In this document: one piece after another, positions 20,721 to 32,082 of the stretch
How the letters are laid out: the number at the start of each line of letters is the position of its first letter
How positions within the stretch are numbered: the stretch's first letter is position 1
Assembly (NCBI GenBank): GCA_023213395.1
Contig: CM041465.1
Span: 30,759,741-30,823,740 of the forward strand
Direction of reading: 5' to 3'
DNA: 64,000 bases
From: Cycas panzhihuaensis
Lineage: Eukaryota > Cycadophyta
Position numbers and translations under genes: made by a program
Notes under the pieces: model-generated
The model's input: only the letters and a program-made list of their open reading frames with translations
Database searches by the model: none
Told to the model about the DNA's origin: nothing

Positions 20721-22705
20721 GGAAGATGGTAATATCTTTTCCATAGTTTTCGCTGTTTCCTTTTGTTGTAAGACACCAACTTTTATCCATTCTATTACTT
20801 GTTGTAGAGGTATTGTAAACTGTAAATGCTTTATTAGATTTTCCATTAGTAGCAACATTCGAGGTATGTCTTCTATTGGTAACCCCTTGAATAGTTCCTC
20901 TGTTTGAATTAGTTGAAGTTGTGATTTGTTTTCTTGGGAAATAGGTTCCTTTTCTTTCAACTTGTTTTTTCTGATGTATACATTTTTTATCTCAAGTTTT
21001 CACATTAGCAATGATTTTTCTGCAATTTCTTCTAGGGTTCTCTTTGCTAGTTTGGAATGATCCATTTCCACTTTTGGATTTGGGTAGTCATCTGTCACTT
21101 TCTCTTTCCCTTTTTGTTGAATTCTTGTTTGTAGTTTGACATGTTTGCTAGTTTCGGGAACTATAGTCATTAGGTTAATAACTTTTGCTTTACCCTTACC
21201 CTCTTCTATTTTGTGGTTTTCCGGTCCACAATTCTTACACACAAAAGGATTTTCTTCATAGGTCTTGGTCGTAGAACATTTTGGTTTCTAATATCCAAAT
21301 GGCAAGCATATCAAACATTTGCCCTTGGCGATGGCTTCTTTGACTGTTCTAGTATATTCCTCATAGTGTATACATTCTTGGCCAAATGGGTTCCCCTTCC
21401 TCTTCCTTGGCCTCTATAACTCTTGCTTCTTCGATTATAGAAGCATTCTCTCCTATTATGGTTGTCGATGTTGTAGATATGACACCATTTATCTTGTTGT
21501 CTTATTGTTTTATTTTCGGGATTGAGATCACATTCCTTTGGGAAATGAGAGTTTTCTTCACAAATATGACACTAATTTTCAATTTTGGATTTCTTTTCTT
21601 TTTTCTTTTTACTTTCTTCTTCCTCCTTTTTATTTTTCAATTTTAATCTTACCACTTCTCTTCTCAAATTTTTGATTTTAGACCCTTCTTCTGTCTTTTA
21701 TACTGAAAAATTAGGTTGGTTACATTCGTTTTGCTTTATTTCTCTTATCTCTTCTTATGATTTGAGCAATAAGGAATTATGTCCTCCAGTTTGGGCATCG
21801 ATTTCGACCTCAAAATCCAAGGTTGGCTCACGTGCATTCTTAAAGGATTTCAGGGGATGCACATGCATCATAGATCTGAATTTCTCATTCAAGCCTCTAA
21901 CAAAATAATTCTTCATGTTATGGTCAATCATTGTCTCATAGATCATGTTGGCCGTAATTATCTTCATACGATTGATATAAATTAACATTGATTTATTCGG
22001 TCTTTGTTTGATCTCTTTTAACTCAATTTCAACAGGCTCACTGCTGTGAAATTTTTGAAATCTCTCTTCAAATAATTTCTTTATATTTGCCCATGGCTTT
22101 GCTTTATCCAATTCCTTGTACCATGCCAACAATACTCCCCTCAAAGTGCAAGCAAATCTTGCTTTTATCTCTTGCTTATTTGAGGTTCTTTTCATGTCTA
22201 TTAGATTTTGAAATAAAGACGTGTTCTGCAACATCTGATGTGTCATTGAAGATTAACTTCCCAAAATCTCTTGAATCATCCATCCTTGGTGAATTCACTA
22301 GTGTCCCTCCCAGTGATGGTGACCTCTCCTCCTCTAAGGTTGACTTCTTTGGGGAGTCCCTTTGCTTCTCAGTTTCGTTTTGGAGTGGTGCCCCTAGTGT
22401 GCTCTTATTTCCCTTTCCAAATAGGAGATTGTTAAAAGGTGTCTATAAATGAATGGTTTCAAGTATTCTCGGTACCTGAACTGTTAATGGTCTCACTATT
22501 ATGTATGATTTCTTGGATCCCTTATTCAACAAGTTCTCAAAGAACTGTCTTGTTAACTTATTCTCCTAATATGCTAAGGGACCTTCCTCTGCCTTTTCCT
22601 TGTGATCATTTAGGTCCTTCGGGGTACCATCCACATTTGCACCCTCCTTCCCTAGGGTGTCTTCTTTGATGTCTATAATTTTACTCTATTCGAAATTCCC
22701 TTGTA
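20721..22705 (-). pseudogene. Gag of element B (main part), broken
   Basis: From 22246 to 21755 (minus) the capsid core reads ARFACTLRGVLLAWYKEL, EERFQKF and MKNYFVRGLNEKFRSMMHVHP, close to J. Knuckle region 21000-21600: WCHIYNIDNHN (decayed), KCLICLPFGYWKPKC (His replaced by Tyr) and CKNCGPENHKIEEG (last Cys lost). The tail KGLPIEDIPRMLLLMENLIK precedes protease. The N-terminal part above 22250 is shifted in frame, and the gag start lies across insertion I at 44607-44841. Confidence 0.85.
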
Positions 22706-23051
22706 AATTGCTATGCACCAATGAGTTACAACTCTCCAACTTTCTCATTTTCAAGTAATTGAGTAGATCATACATTTGCAGATTACAAATATTCTAAGCA
22801 TAGGGAGGTAGTTCTAACCAATTCATTATGGTTAATTAATAACTCCCTCAAATTATGGTAGGCTCTAAACTACCATATTTAATACTTCAACTGTCTTTGA
22901 CTTCTATTAACCACGTTATTTAAGGACATTGACTAAGAATATTCTAACAAACAATATTCTCTCTAAGAATATTCCATGTGAAGAAATATTCTAATGACAT
23001 TACAAATGAACTTCATTGAACATGAAATAGGAATACACATTATTTCCAATA
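22706..23051 (-). repeat. 3' LTR of element I, tip deleted
   Basis: Aligns with 44260-44606 (shared TAGTTCTAACCAATTCAT, GAATATTCCATGTG, ATGACATTACAAATGAACTT). The right edge reads CCAATA, a changed CCAACA. The outer 60 or so bases present in the other LTR are absent. Confidence 0.85.
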
Positions 23052-23480
23052 CCCTACCATAATGTTCAGTTCATTTTCTTTCATAAACATCAATGTCCTT
23101 AGTAACTCAAACTTCTCACAACTCAAAGCCTTAGTGAGAATATCAACAACTTTATCTTTTGAAGTATAATAGATCAATTCAACTATGCCATGTTCCACTT
23201 GCTCTTAAATAGAATGATGATAGAACAAGTCCAAAATTGTTAAGAAGTCCTCTAAGCCAAAATGGCTTCATAGATTGTTGTAATTGTTGCTTTATATAAT
23301 GTCTTGGTGGAAGACAAAGAAACTATACAATGTTTTTTATTGCTTCAAGAGATCAAACCAAAACTAAGTGCCAATTCATATCTTAATGTTGATTAGGCCT
23401 AGTGTTAGTCAAATAATCGAGACTACCCACCAGTTGCCTATACAAAACTACCAAAGAGGATTTCATCATTTTTATGCAGT
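23052..23480 (-). pseudogene. Copia RNase H / RT tail remnant of element I
   Basis: Minus strand near the LTR: KVVDILTKALSCEKFELL (about 23090-23160), VEHGIVELIYY, then SLSSTKTLYKA (about 23300) and LYRQLVGSL (about 23430). The order is that of copia RNase H and RT end, but the RNase H middle between TRPN and the SWSSKK equivalent is deleted. Several stops. No other copia domain of I could be read further in. Confidence 0.75.
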
Positions 23481-23905
23481 GCATAGAAGTTGTGATAATC
23501 AATGCGTGAATACCACACCTTTGGTCATGCTTCTCCAAATGTCGCAATATCAACATGCAATATCATGCTTGGTTCTATGCATTATTGTTTCTGCCATGTG
23601 ATTGTTGCTTTGTAGAATTGTTAGGTGTTTTCCTTTTTAAATTTTAATGACACAATACATTGTTCTTCATGCAACAATAAGCCAACCAACTCTTCAACGA
23701 AAAAAAGATTGAGGCAGTCTTGTCATGTTACAAAAGTAGGATAGGCCTTATGTAGGTTGTTAGAGTGATATCCTCTATAATTTCTCCTACAGTAATAAAT
23801 TTCACTTTTACCTCTTTCAGTTTCTGTAGATCAAGAGAGAGAGGTATTAATGGATATTTTACAAGAGTAAAACAAGTTTCAAGACTCTAATTTGAATATA
23901 TCCTC
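23481..23905 (-). other. Unassigned interior of element I, left of K
   Basis: No recognisable domain on either strand. It ends at the 5-bp target tcctc (23901-23905) of K. Confidence 0.5.
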
Positions 23906-24288
23906 TGTTAGAATATAATGTTTAATGTTATATGTGTCTAAGCAAAGTGTGTCTTAGAGTCAATAGTCATAGTCCTAAGTATTAAGATTTAGGGGTCATA
24001 CCTTATAATAATATTGTGTGGAAAGTTAGAAGGTCATTAGTTGGTAAAGTGTCATTGGTTAAGTTAAAGGTGATTGTCCCACGTGTCCCATCTCTTGTAT
24101 GTTCTCCCATGTTTGTTGTATATAAAAGTGGTTGAGGTAGTGTATGTAATCAAGTCATCATTAGGGCTCATGTGGAGTCTATGGTGCATTAATGTTCTAA
24201 TATAATCTGTTTGTGTTATGTTTATACAAGTATTGCTTTGTTCACTGATATTGTTGAAGTTGAATGCTTTCCATGTTAAAATCTAACA
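23906..24288 (+). repeat. 5' LTR of element K (383 bp)
   Basis: TGTTAGAATATAATGTTTAATG to AAAATCTAACA. A TATATAAAAG box lies near 24119. It is followed by the primer site at 24289-24305. Confidence 0.93.
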
Positions 24289-24305
24289 TGGTATTAGAGC
24301 AGGCC
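24289..24305 (+). promoter_or_regulatory. Primer-binding site of K (initiator Met tRNA type)
   Basis: TGGTATTAGAGCAGGCC directly follows the LTR; TGGTATCAGAGC is the usual copia form. Confidence 0.85.
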
Positions 24306-26321
24306 ATTCTATTGTATGAGGAAGATTGAGAGAGGAGAAGTCCAGTGAAGGATAGAGCATTCAAGCAAGGAGGTGGCTCCAGCAGAATTTACCGAGTAAT
24401 ATTGTTCTCTTGCTTTGTGAAGGAAACTTTGTGCCATGGATTTGTGGTTGGCGTGAATTTGTGAAATAGGAAATTTATGCTCTGGTTAGGTTTATACCTT
24501 TTTGTGATAAAATTTGTTATGAAAATCATTTGTTGGTGAAATCTGAGCATGAACCCTAGCTGCAGTAGAATAAAATCTATGAAGCATTAAAGTAGACCAT
24601 AAAGCAATCTTATGTTAGGGTTTGGTTGAAGGAAGAGTTTGGTTGATGAGAATTTATGGAATGGTGACATATTATGGCCATTGAGATCTAGATTATACAA
24701 CGAAAATAAAGGTCTTGTACCCGTTGATGAATATTGAGGTTTTTGATTTGAAATTGTTTCCACTGAAGAAAAATTCTTTCATAGAAATTCTATCATAAAC
24801 CTTGCTGGACACACTTGAAGTTGTTCGGATAAAATATAACTCCTCAGATCTGCCTCGTTGTCCTCATCGAGATATATGTCTCCACAACATTTATGCTGTC
24901 GGGGCAGCTCGCCTTGATGTCTTAACCAGGGATCGAGTTAGGATTTGATTGTGGATAAATGAGAGGGCAATCAAAAGGCGAGTCTCCGGGAGAAGGGTAC
25001 ATTCACAAATGCGATGGTGTGTTGAGGACAAGATAGTATTTAGGAAGCGACGACGTTCGTCATTCTAGGAGTTTAATAGGGCGACAGAGGCTCTCTGCTT
25101 GTCAAACATTGTTGTTCCTTTTATGTTGAAGTACGCAGTGGTGTATTGGACAAAGTTCGTTAAAGGACTGGACTTGGCCCGGGTTTCCAAGAGGTTTTTG
25201 CCCATAAAATATTAGCAGATCCTGAAGAGATCGTGCAGAATTATATTGCTTTTCATGGAATATTTTCCTTTTTGTGAGAACTTTAGTTGTGGAGGAGAGG
25301 AGGTTTAAGGGAAATCAATACTAAGGTCTTGGAACCTTGGTGGAGCTCATATTTCTCAGAGATTAGAGCGGTTACACCATCCTACACAGAGTGGCAGAGG
25401 CCTGAGTACCATATTGACGTGTATAATCATAGCATCAAAGACCCATATTGTGTGAGTTGGTAAAATGGCTCCTTGGGTATCGATCTTGTGACCATCAGGT
25501 GGCAATTACACTTAAGATTTCACTTGACAAACTAGGATGGAAAATAAGAAAAAGGGCAAGTAGAATACCAATCAACTATAACAGACTCTGAACCTTGTTG
25601 GGCTTTGGCTAGGACTCTAGCAAATTTCTTCTCGGAGGTGATGGGTTCGAGATTCACCAAAGTTGGCAGCTTTGCTTCCTGGTGAAGTGCCAAAACCTAA
25701 ACTGCAGATCTGGGAAGTTTGTCAGGGAAGAAGTCAAGAATTGATTCTAGTTTTTGGGGGAAGGCAGGAGGATTGGACCGTAACTATCCAAGATCAGATA
25801 CTAGCAGAGAAGTAGAAGGCTTGACGAATACCCTTTGAGGGTCTACCCTATCGCAGAGAAGCAACATGCAATTTCTGCCCCTTCATTAGTTTCAAGGAAG
25901 TGAGACTTATTCAGAAGGATCAACTACAACTAGTTCTAATCTCCACATTGACGACACTCACATCGCCTTTCCCGATGAACTGCACGTAAACCGTAAGGAC
26001 TTGAGCGAGTGTAGGTACGCAATTGTGGTGCACGTAATCGTGACGAATAGGCTCTAGCGAACATCTTATTCTTGAAAGGGGCTTAAGACTATCTTTATTT
26101 AATTTTTGGTGCTAAAGGAGGCCTCTATACAGTTTTTGCAATTTCTCTTCATCCAAGCATTCTTTTTTTCAAGCAATTAGTGGCGATAGAACCAATTTTT
26201 AGATTTGGACACTTTGATATAAGATTTGGGAGAATTTCTTGCTATTTTGATGAAGTTATTACTATTCAAAGTTGATACATGAATTTTGAGTGATGTGATT
26301 GTAATCAAGTCAATCTTTCAT
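24306..26321 (+). other. Long 5' interior of K, possible captured sequence
   Basis: About 2 kb with no retrotransposon domain. It looks more GC-rich than its surroundings in places (24860-25200, 25950-26060). No long open frame and no family recognised. The corresponding part of F (47575-50390) is different sequence, so this is copy-specific cargo or a strongly diverged leader. Confidence 0.45.
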
Positions 26322-26743
26322 CATGGAGCTAGAAGATTTTATTATTTTCGTGCCAGAGAAGAATGCCAGGGAAGAATGAATATTTGGTAATTGACATCAA
26401 CATAGTCCTACCGAAATATGTTGGAGTTAATTTCCGAATTTGGAAAATTAAAATGGAATGCGTTTTTAAGATTAAAGGATTATGGAGAACTGTTCGTGAT
26501 GGCACTCCAGAGATTAATGAAGAAGGGGAAGAAAATTTTAGAAGAAAGAACAAAGTAGCTATTGATATGATGCTTGCAGCTTTTGACAAAGATAACCTCC
26601 CTCCTTCATACTATTTTCTTATCCATATACTTCAGAACACTGACTCGGCTAAAGAGGCATGGAACTTATTAAGGGGAGGTGCAGAAGGCTATCAGGAAGA
26701 TAAAGAACTAGAAAAAGAATTTGAAGAGGGAAGCGAGAAATGA
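26322..26743 (+). pseudogene. Gag-like N-terminal remnant of K
   Basis: ATG 26322 reads MELEDFIIFVPEKN, then a short insertion shifts the frame. The open part 26363-26743 reads LPKYVGVNFRIWKIKMECVF, IDMMLAAFDKDNLP and SAKEAWNLL: the copia gag N-terminal (DUF4219/UBN2-like) pattern. The counterpart in F starts MELSDVIVFVPEKN at 50399. There is no zinc knuckle after it. This is the only retroviral-type coding left in the element. Confidence 0.75.
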
Positions 26744-27882
26744 AAAAGAAGTTGACTCTAGTAAGACCAATTCTCACATAGATTCATCTGTCACTCATAA
26801 AGGAGATAAAGAATTACATGAACCCATTTATGAAAATAAGGTAGATGAACACTATTTGGAATCCAAAGACATGATTTCACCAAATACTTTGAGCCTCATC
26901 AAGTTAACAGGAAACTCTGCATTTAGAATGGAAGTTGAAAGATCTAAAAGTGATCAACTTTTACAGGTGGTATACTATGGAGACACGTATCTTGGTAGCA
27001 AATATGGACAATATTATCTTAATTTGTGTTGACAGATTTGTTGCCAGGGTTCAAATGATGTCAGGACATGCAATTATTTGCACATACATGAGACTCTCTA
27101 TAATCACATTCAATTTAGTAACATTTTCAGTTCTTATTTTTGAAAGAATCCAAATAATGTTGGCATACCCTACAATGACCTTAGAAGATTCATTTAAAAG
27201 GAAAAAGAACATAATTGGAATTTCATTCAATCAAAATCTTGTTCATCAAGATCACTATGTGTTTTAGGTAGGCTACTTAATCATGAGATTCAATCATGTC
27301 AAAGTGATGCTTCATCTTTGTGTAGCCATAATCAGGAAATATATATATGTAGCCATTACGGAAATCCGCATCATATTTGGTACAAAGATTTTTTTGGAAA
27401 ATATAGAGAGAACATGGCATCTTGTTAGTTCTGGACATGTATCTGAACAGACAAAGTTAGGAAAGGGATCATTGTTGCTCCTTTCTTTCTAGGGAAGTGA
27501 TCATTAGCTCGAGAAGTTAATCATCCTGGCAGAGTTGGAGACAAACAAGAAGGAGTCTATTCTATTCATACAATTAAAATCATATATAATCATATTTGAT
27601 CTAGGAAGACCGCACCTACACCTGGAATACATAGGAAGAATCATCAAACAGGAAATATGAGATAACATAACAGACACAGCATACAGATTTTACAGCATTT
27701 CAGTTGAAAACAAAGCTTCTAACATCATCTTCAGAAAAGTTCCAAGACTTGGGCAATGGAAATTCAAACAACACTTCAAAGTCAAGTACTATGTCAATTT
27801 GTGTAAGTCTTGTCAATCCTTAGCACTAGGTGTCATGTTGTCCTCAGTTTTGGTAGTCTCAACATTAAACATTAAGGGGAGG
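26744..27882 (+). other. 3' interior of K, decayed
   Basis: Acidic short frames (26760-27030) and a stretch sharing words with F (AATCAGGAA, CATATG-rich, about 27290-27380 versus 51180-51300). No domain identified. It ends in the polypurine tract ATTAAGGGGAGG. Confidence 0.5.
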
Positions 27883-28276
27883 TGTTAGAATATAATGTTT
27901 AATGTTATATGTGTCTAAGTAAAGTGTGTCTTAGAGTCAATAGTCATAGTTCTAAGTATTAAGGTTTAGGGGTCATACCTTATAATAATATTGTGTGAAA
28001 GTTAGAAGGTCATTAGTTGGTAAGGTGTCATTGGTTAAGTTAAAGCTAATTGTCCCACATGTGTTCCGTCTCTTGTATGTTCTCCCACCTATGTTGGATA
28101 TAAAGGTGGTTGAGGTAGTGTATGTAATCAAGTCATCATTGGGACTCATGTTGAGTCTATGGTGCATAAATGTTATAATATAATTTGTTTGTGTTATGTT
28201 AATACAAGCATTGCTTTGTTCACTGATATTGTTGGATATTGTTGGAGTTGAATGTTTTCCATGTTAAAATTTAACA
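27883..28276 (+). repeat. 3' LTR of element K (394 bp)
   Basis: Pairs with 23906-24288; it differs by point changes and an 11-bp tandem duplication of GATATTGTTGG. TSD tcctc follows. Confidence 0.93.
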
Positions 28277-28281
28277 TCCTC

Positions 28282-29533
28282 AAGAGTCTTCTATGCATTA
28301 GATGTAAACACCTTTCCTTGAAGAGTAATTAAATCATCGATCACTAACAAATTAATAATTTGTAGTGCTCTAGGTTGCTTTCATGGCGTGCCACTTCTAC
28401 AATTTCATGAACTAGGTCTGTTTGTGGCTTCTTGTCTTCTCCTTTGACAATTTCCATAAGCCTATGTAAGGCTTGTATATCACATAATTCTTCCATCTAG
28501 ATTTTGTGATGGAGACATTATTATGGAATTTTTGTAATTAGGGAAATTAAGTGTTTAACCCACCGCTAGTGTGAGTGTCACATATCAGTACGTGATAGCA
28601 AGGTAGATAACACACAAGGAGTGCACTTAAAAGTTCAAGAAGAACTCTCTAAAAGAAGCTAGGACATACACTCAAAAAGAGGATAGCTTAAAGTCCTCTT
28701 GAGATTTAAGACTCAATTGATAAAATAAAAAAGAAAAAAAAAAATCTTGAGAAGATGAATTGAGGTTCCTCTCAAAGTATTAAAGCCAAAAGAAAAAACA
28801 TTTCCTAAGGTCTCCTAAAATCTCATGAAAGACAAACTTTAGGAAGGAAACCTTCATAAAAAATAGAATATTCTTTTTGGATATGCTATAGTGTATAACG
28901 TAATATTATAGACTTAGCATAGATCATTCATTTTTTTTTTCTTTTGTGAATTTTGCGCTATGTAAACGAGCGAACCAAGCGACTGTGAATTTAGTAAATC
29001 CATCTTTGCAATGATCATGCTTCATTCGTGGTTGCTCCTTCATGCTAGCGGGCATGCTCCCGTGCCTTCCTCTTATACTAATTGTGTTCTAACACCCAGG
29101 TGGCTCCGACGATTGGCGGCTTTGGCAGTGGTGACTCGTAACAAAGTGGCAACTCCAATGAAGTGTTCCAGATTGGAGGTTATAAAGACTTGCAACGGTG
29201 GTTGGCATAATAATGAAGGGTGGTGTAGGGAGATGTGACCTCGCACAGATGTACGACCAAGCGATGGACAAAGGAACTTACAACCAATCAGGTAGCTACT
29301 TCCTCATAATTGTGTGGCTGTACCACGAGTAGACAAAGGTAAATGGAGGTCAACAGTTGGGCGGACGATGAACGTGTGTAGTAGTGTTTTCTGCTTGAAT
29401 GAACAAGTGATAGTCTTGCGCAAGTGAGCAAATGAAGGACCAATGGAGGTTGTCTAGACAGTAGCTCTAGACACTTCAGACTAATAATAGTAAGAGTATT
29501 CTCTGAGAGAGGTGTAGTGAGCAATATGTAATC
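28282..29533 (-). other. Unassigned interior of element I, between K and C
   Basis: About 1.25 kb with no retrotransposon domain read. Includes a 50-codon open frame (28344-28496, minus; listed separately), A-rich stretches near 28725-28745, and a GC-richer part at 29030-29280. Expected position of gag/pol of I, but nothing readable; it may be foreign sequence. Confidence 0.5.
28344..28496 (-). other. Small open frame, 50 codons, unknown
   Basis: Minus strand ATG 28496 to TAG 28344. Reads MEELCDIQALHRLMEIVKGE, then a Lys/Asp-rich turn and a helical segment with VHEIVEVARHES. Looks like a helical protein fragment rather than a copia domain. No family recognised; it could be a captured exon or chance. 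Confidence 0.3.
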
Positions 29534-30011
29534 TGTTGAACCTTTATGTTTAAATGTTAAGTAATTTACTTGTAATGTTATGTACTTTATGTAAGGGTGT
29601 CTTATCACCTAATGTGATAAAGTGTACACCCACATTCTTTGGTCACAAGAGTGCCCAAGGGACACTTGTCCTACTTACAAAGGGTATAGCTTGGATGTTT
29701 GACACTTGTCAAACATCAAGCCCCCTAAGGTCTCTCCTCCAACTCTATATATTGAGACCACTTCTCATGTATCTCACAAGAGAGTGAGTAATGTATTGTT
29801 ATGTTGCTATTTTGAATCCAAGTGAATCTTGTTCATTTGGAGTGAGGAACAATTCCTACTCCTCTATATGTTGAGTTCATTCTTGTGCTTGATTCATATG
29901 CTTGTGTCATTGTTTAGGTGCTGATCTTCATCATTTTGCTATTGATGCTAATCATCTTATTGTGCTAGCATACTCCCTCTTCAAGTGATTTTAGGGTTGT
30001 ATTCATTATCA
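29534..30011 (+). repeat. 5' LTR of element C (478 bp)
   Basis: TGTTGAACCTTTATG to TTCATTATCA; shared landmarks with the 3' LTR include GTTTGACACTTGTCAAACATCAAG-type dyad near 29697-29725, CTCACAAGAGAGTGAGTA and GAACAATTCCT. Confidence 0.9.
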
Positions 30012-31867
30012 TTTGGTATCAGAGCTTCCTAGAGAGGAGATTGTTGCTGCTTTCAAATTTAAGGGAGAGATTCCAAACCCTTGGTAATGAGCTTCGTTCT
30101 TCGAATGCGATCCAAGCGTGGTTTGGTTTGTTTTCAATTGTTCTTTATTATTTTTAAGCATTTTGAAGGTTAAAAGATTATCAGATTTAATTTCTCAAAA
30201 TTTTTTGGGGCTTATTTATATGTACAACAAAGGAAATATACAAAAATACATTGTTCTTTTAATTTTCCTGCATATAAAAATTATTTTGCAGGCCCTTTGG
30301 TTTTTTTCTCATTCAATTTGTTGGTTTTCACAGTGATTCTCCTTTGTTAGCTTAAGCACCTTGCTCATATCAGACTTTGGCTGTACCTGCTAGTTGTACT
30401 TGTTGGTTGCACCTGCTGCTAGGTAGATTCTTCATAAAGCTGGGCATCCTTCATATCTGTTGGACTTGCATCTTTGAAATCACTACTATTGCAACTTGGT
30501 CGTACATGCTCCGTTTGCCCTACGCCTCCTATTTGTTGCTTAAACTTGTCTATGCGCCCAATGGAAGCTTGTCCTCGTGAATACAACCCTGTTGCTCAGT
30601 TTCAAAGGTACCGACATCTATTGTGACTTGGTCACACTATATTTATAGAGTAAATCTCACTCTAAAAGGTGTTCATGCCCTATGATTGTCCATCGATCAT
30701 GTGCCCTCTGTCGACCTCCAGTCACTAAGATCTCGCTCTACGGTGTCTCAATCACCACCAAATTTAAGCTGCATCATTGTTGGCATCTAATAGGGCATCC
30801 CCTAAAGTTTGGTCATGATCATATTCCTTTATGCAGAGTACGATTTGCCTCTTTGGTTGCATTTTGCCGTAGTCATCGCTGATTGAACAATTCAAAAATA
30901 TTTCATTTTTTTTTTACTTTATAAAAATAACCTTAGGTTATGCAATTCAATATATACTAAGGTATATTCGTTTTCTGATGATGTCACCTTTTTCTAAAGT
31001 TGAGTTTTAAGTGATCTTTATTATATTTTATTGTTTTTTAAGTGAATTGTAGCTCCTTTTTTTATTTTTTGAGTTATTTACACATAAAAATATTTGCAAG
31101 TGTGTTAATTAACTCAAAATAAGTAATTTTAGTAAGTTTTTCATACTATTAGTGAAAAATTTACATTGTAGAAGGTTTTCAAAGGCTCCATGCATGGTGA
31201 CCTTCATGCCGTAGTCATCAAAGAGGGCTCACAAATCAATTTTTTAATTTAAAAAATCACTTATTTTAGAGCAGATTAGGACTATTTAAAGTCGTAATAG
31301 TGTTATGGTGGTGTGTTCTCTTGGCATACTTGATTAAATTTGGCATTTTGTGGTCGTTTGTTCACTTTAAAATGAAACCACTGCAAGCACAAGGAACAAG
31401 CAAGCACTTTCTAATTTGGTACTTAGTACTTTTTTGATTTTTCAAGTACTTTTATAATACACTTAAAGTGTTCATTTTAGCACTCAAGTTGTTTCTCTTT
31501 AAGCCTTTTCGTATCAAGTATTTTAAGCACTTGTAAAGTAGCATCATCACTCTCATTAAGCAATTTATTTTTAATCAACTTAAACCATTAAAAATTGTTT
31601 AAAATATTTGTTGGAGAGGCCCAAAAAATGTTCAAACTTTGCCTTTATATTTCAAACTTGGTGCATTCCTTAAGGGACCAATCGATCGTATGGTCAGTGT
31701 GCAACAATTGAGATCATTCTTGGAGAAAAGGAGGTTTGAAAAAGGTGTTATTGGGGCTGTGAATCCCAAGGAAAGTACGGAACAAGCGTGCAAATCAACC
31801 CTACCTCGCTTACCCTAGATTTGACTTGGCCAACTGTTGGATTTATTTGAAAGATCAGGGTTGGACC
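30012..31867 (+). other. Long 5' leader of element C
   Basis: Primer site at 30014-30025, then about 1.85 kb AT-rich DNA without a supported gene. It resumes after D at 39177 and reaches the gag start near 39438, giving a leader of roughly 2.1 kb. The apparent short frames are not conserved. Confidence 0.6.
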
Positions 31868-32063
31868 TGAAAACATTTGTAAAATGAGAATATTTGATTA
31901 TTTGAGAGATGGCCTCTCAATAAATACACAGAGATTAAGTAACCACTTGCTACATGTAAGCCACTTGTTAGTTTTACAAGAATGAGGGGTTGCCAAATAA
32001 CCCTCATTAATAACTATACAACATAGGGTACATTAATATCCTAGATAAAACATTATTTTAACA
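31868..32063 (-). repeat. 3' LTR of element D (196 bp)
   Basis: TGAAAACATTTGTAAAATGAG to TTTTAACA on the + strand; minus strand starts TGTTA..AATGTTTTATC. The polypurine tract complement CCATCTCTTAATG follows. Confidence 0.92.
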
Positions 32064-32082
32064 CCATCTCTTAATGTTTTAT

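Larger units (their letters stand above)
23906..28276 (+). mobile_element. Element K: non-autonomous LTR retrotransposon (LARD-like)
   Basis: LTRs of 383 and 394 bp (TGTTAGAATATAATG...TAACA), TSD tcctc at 23901-23905 and 28277-28281, primer site TGGTATTAGAGC right after the 5' LTR and a purine tract AAGGGGAGG before the 3' LTR. The 3.6-kb interior has only a gag-like remnant and no recognisable protease, integrase or RT, so it must depend on another element's enzymes. LTRs and gag remnant are related to those of F. Confidence 0.92.

Noticed and set aside
29011-29271. Overlapping + and - frames in a GC-richer patch as a host gene
   Set aside because: No recognisable domain, short, and frames on both strands are similar in length; not supportable.
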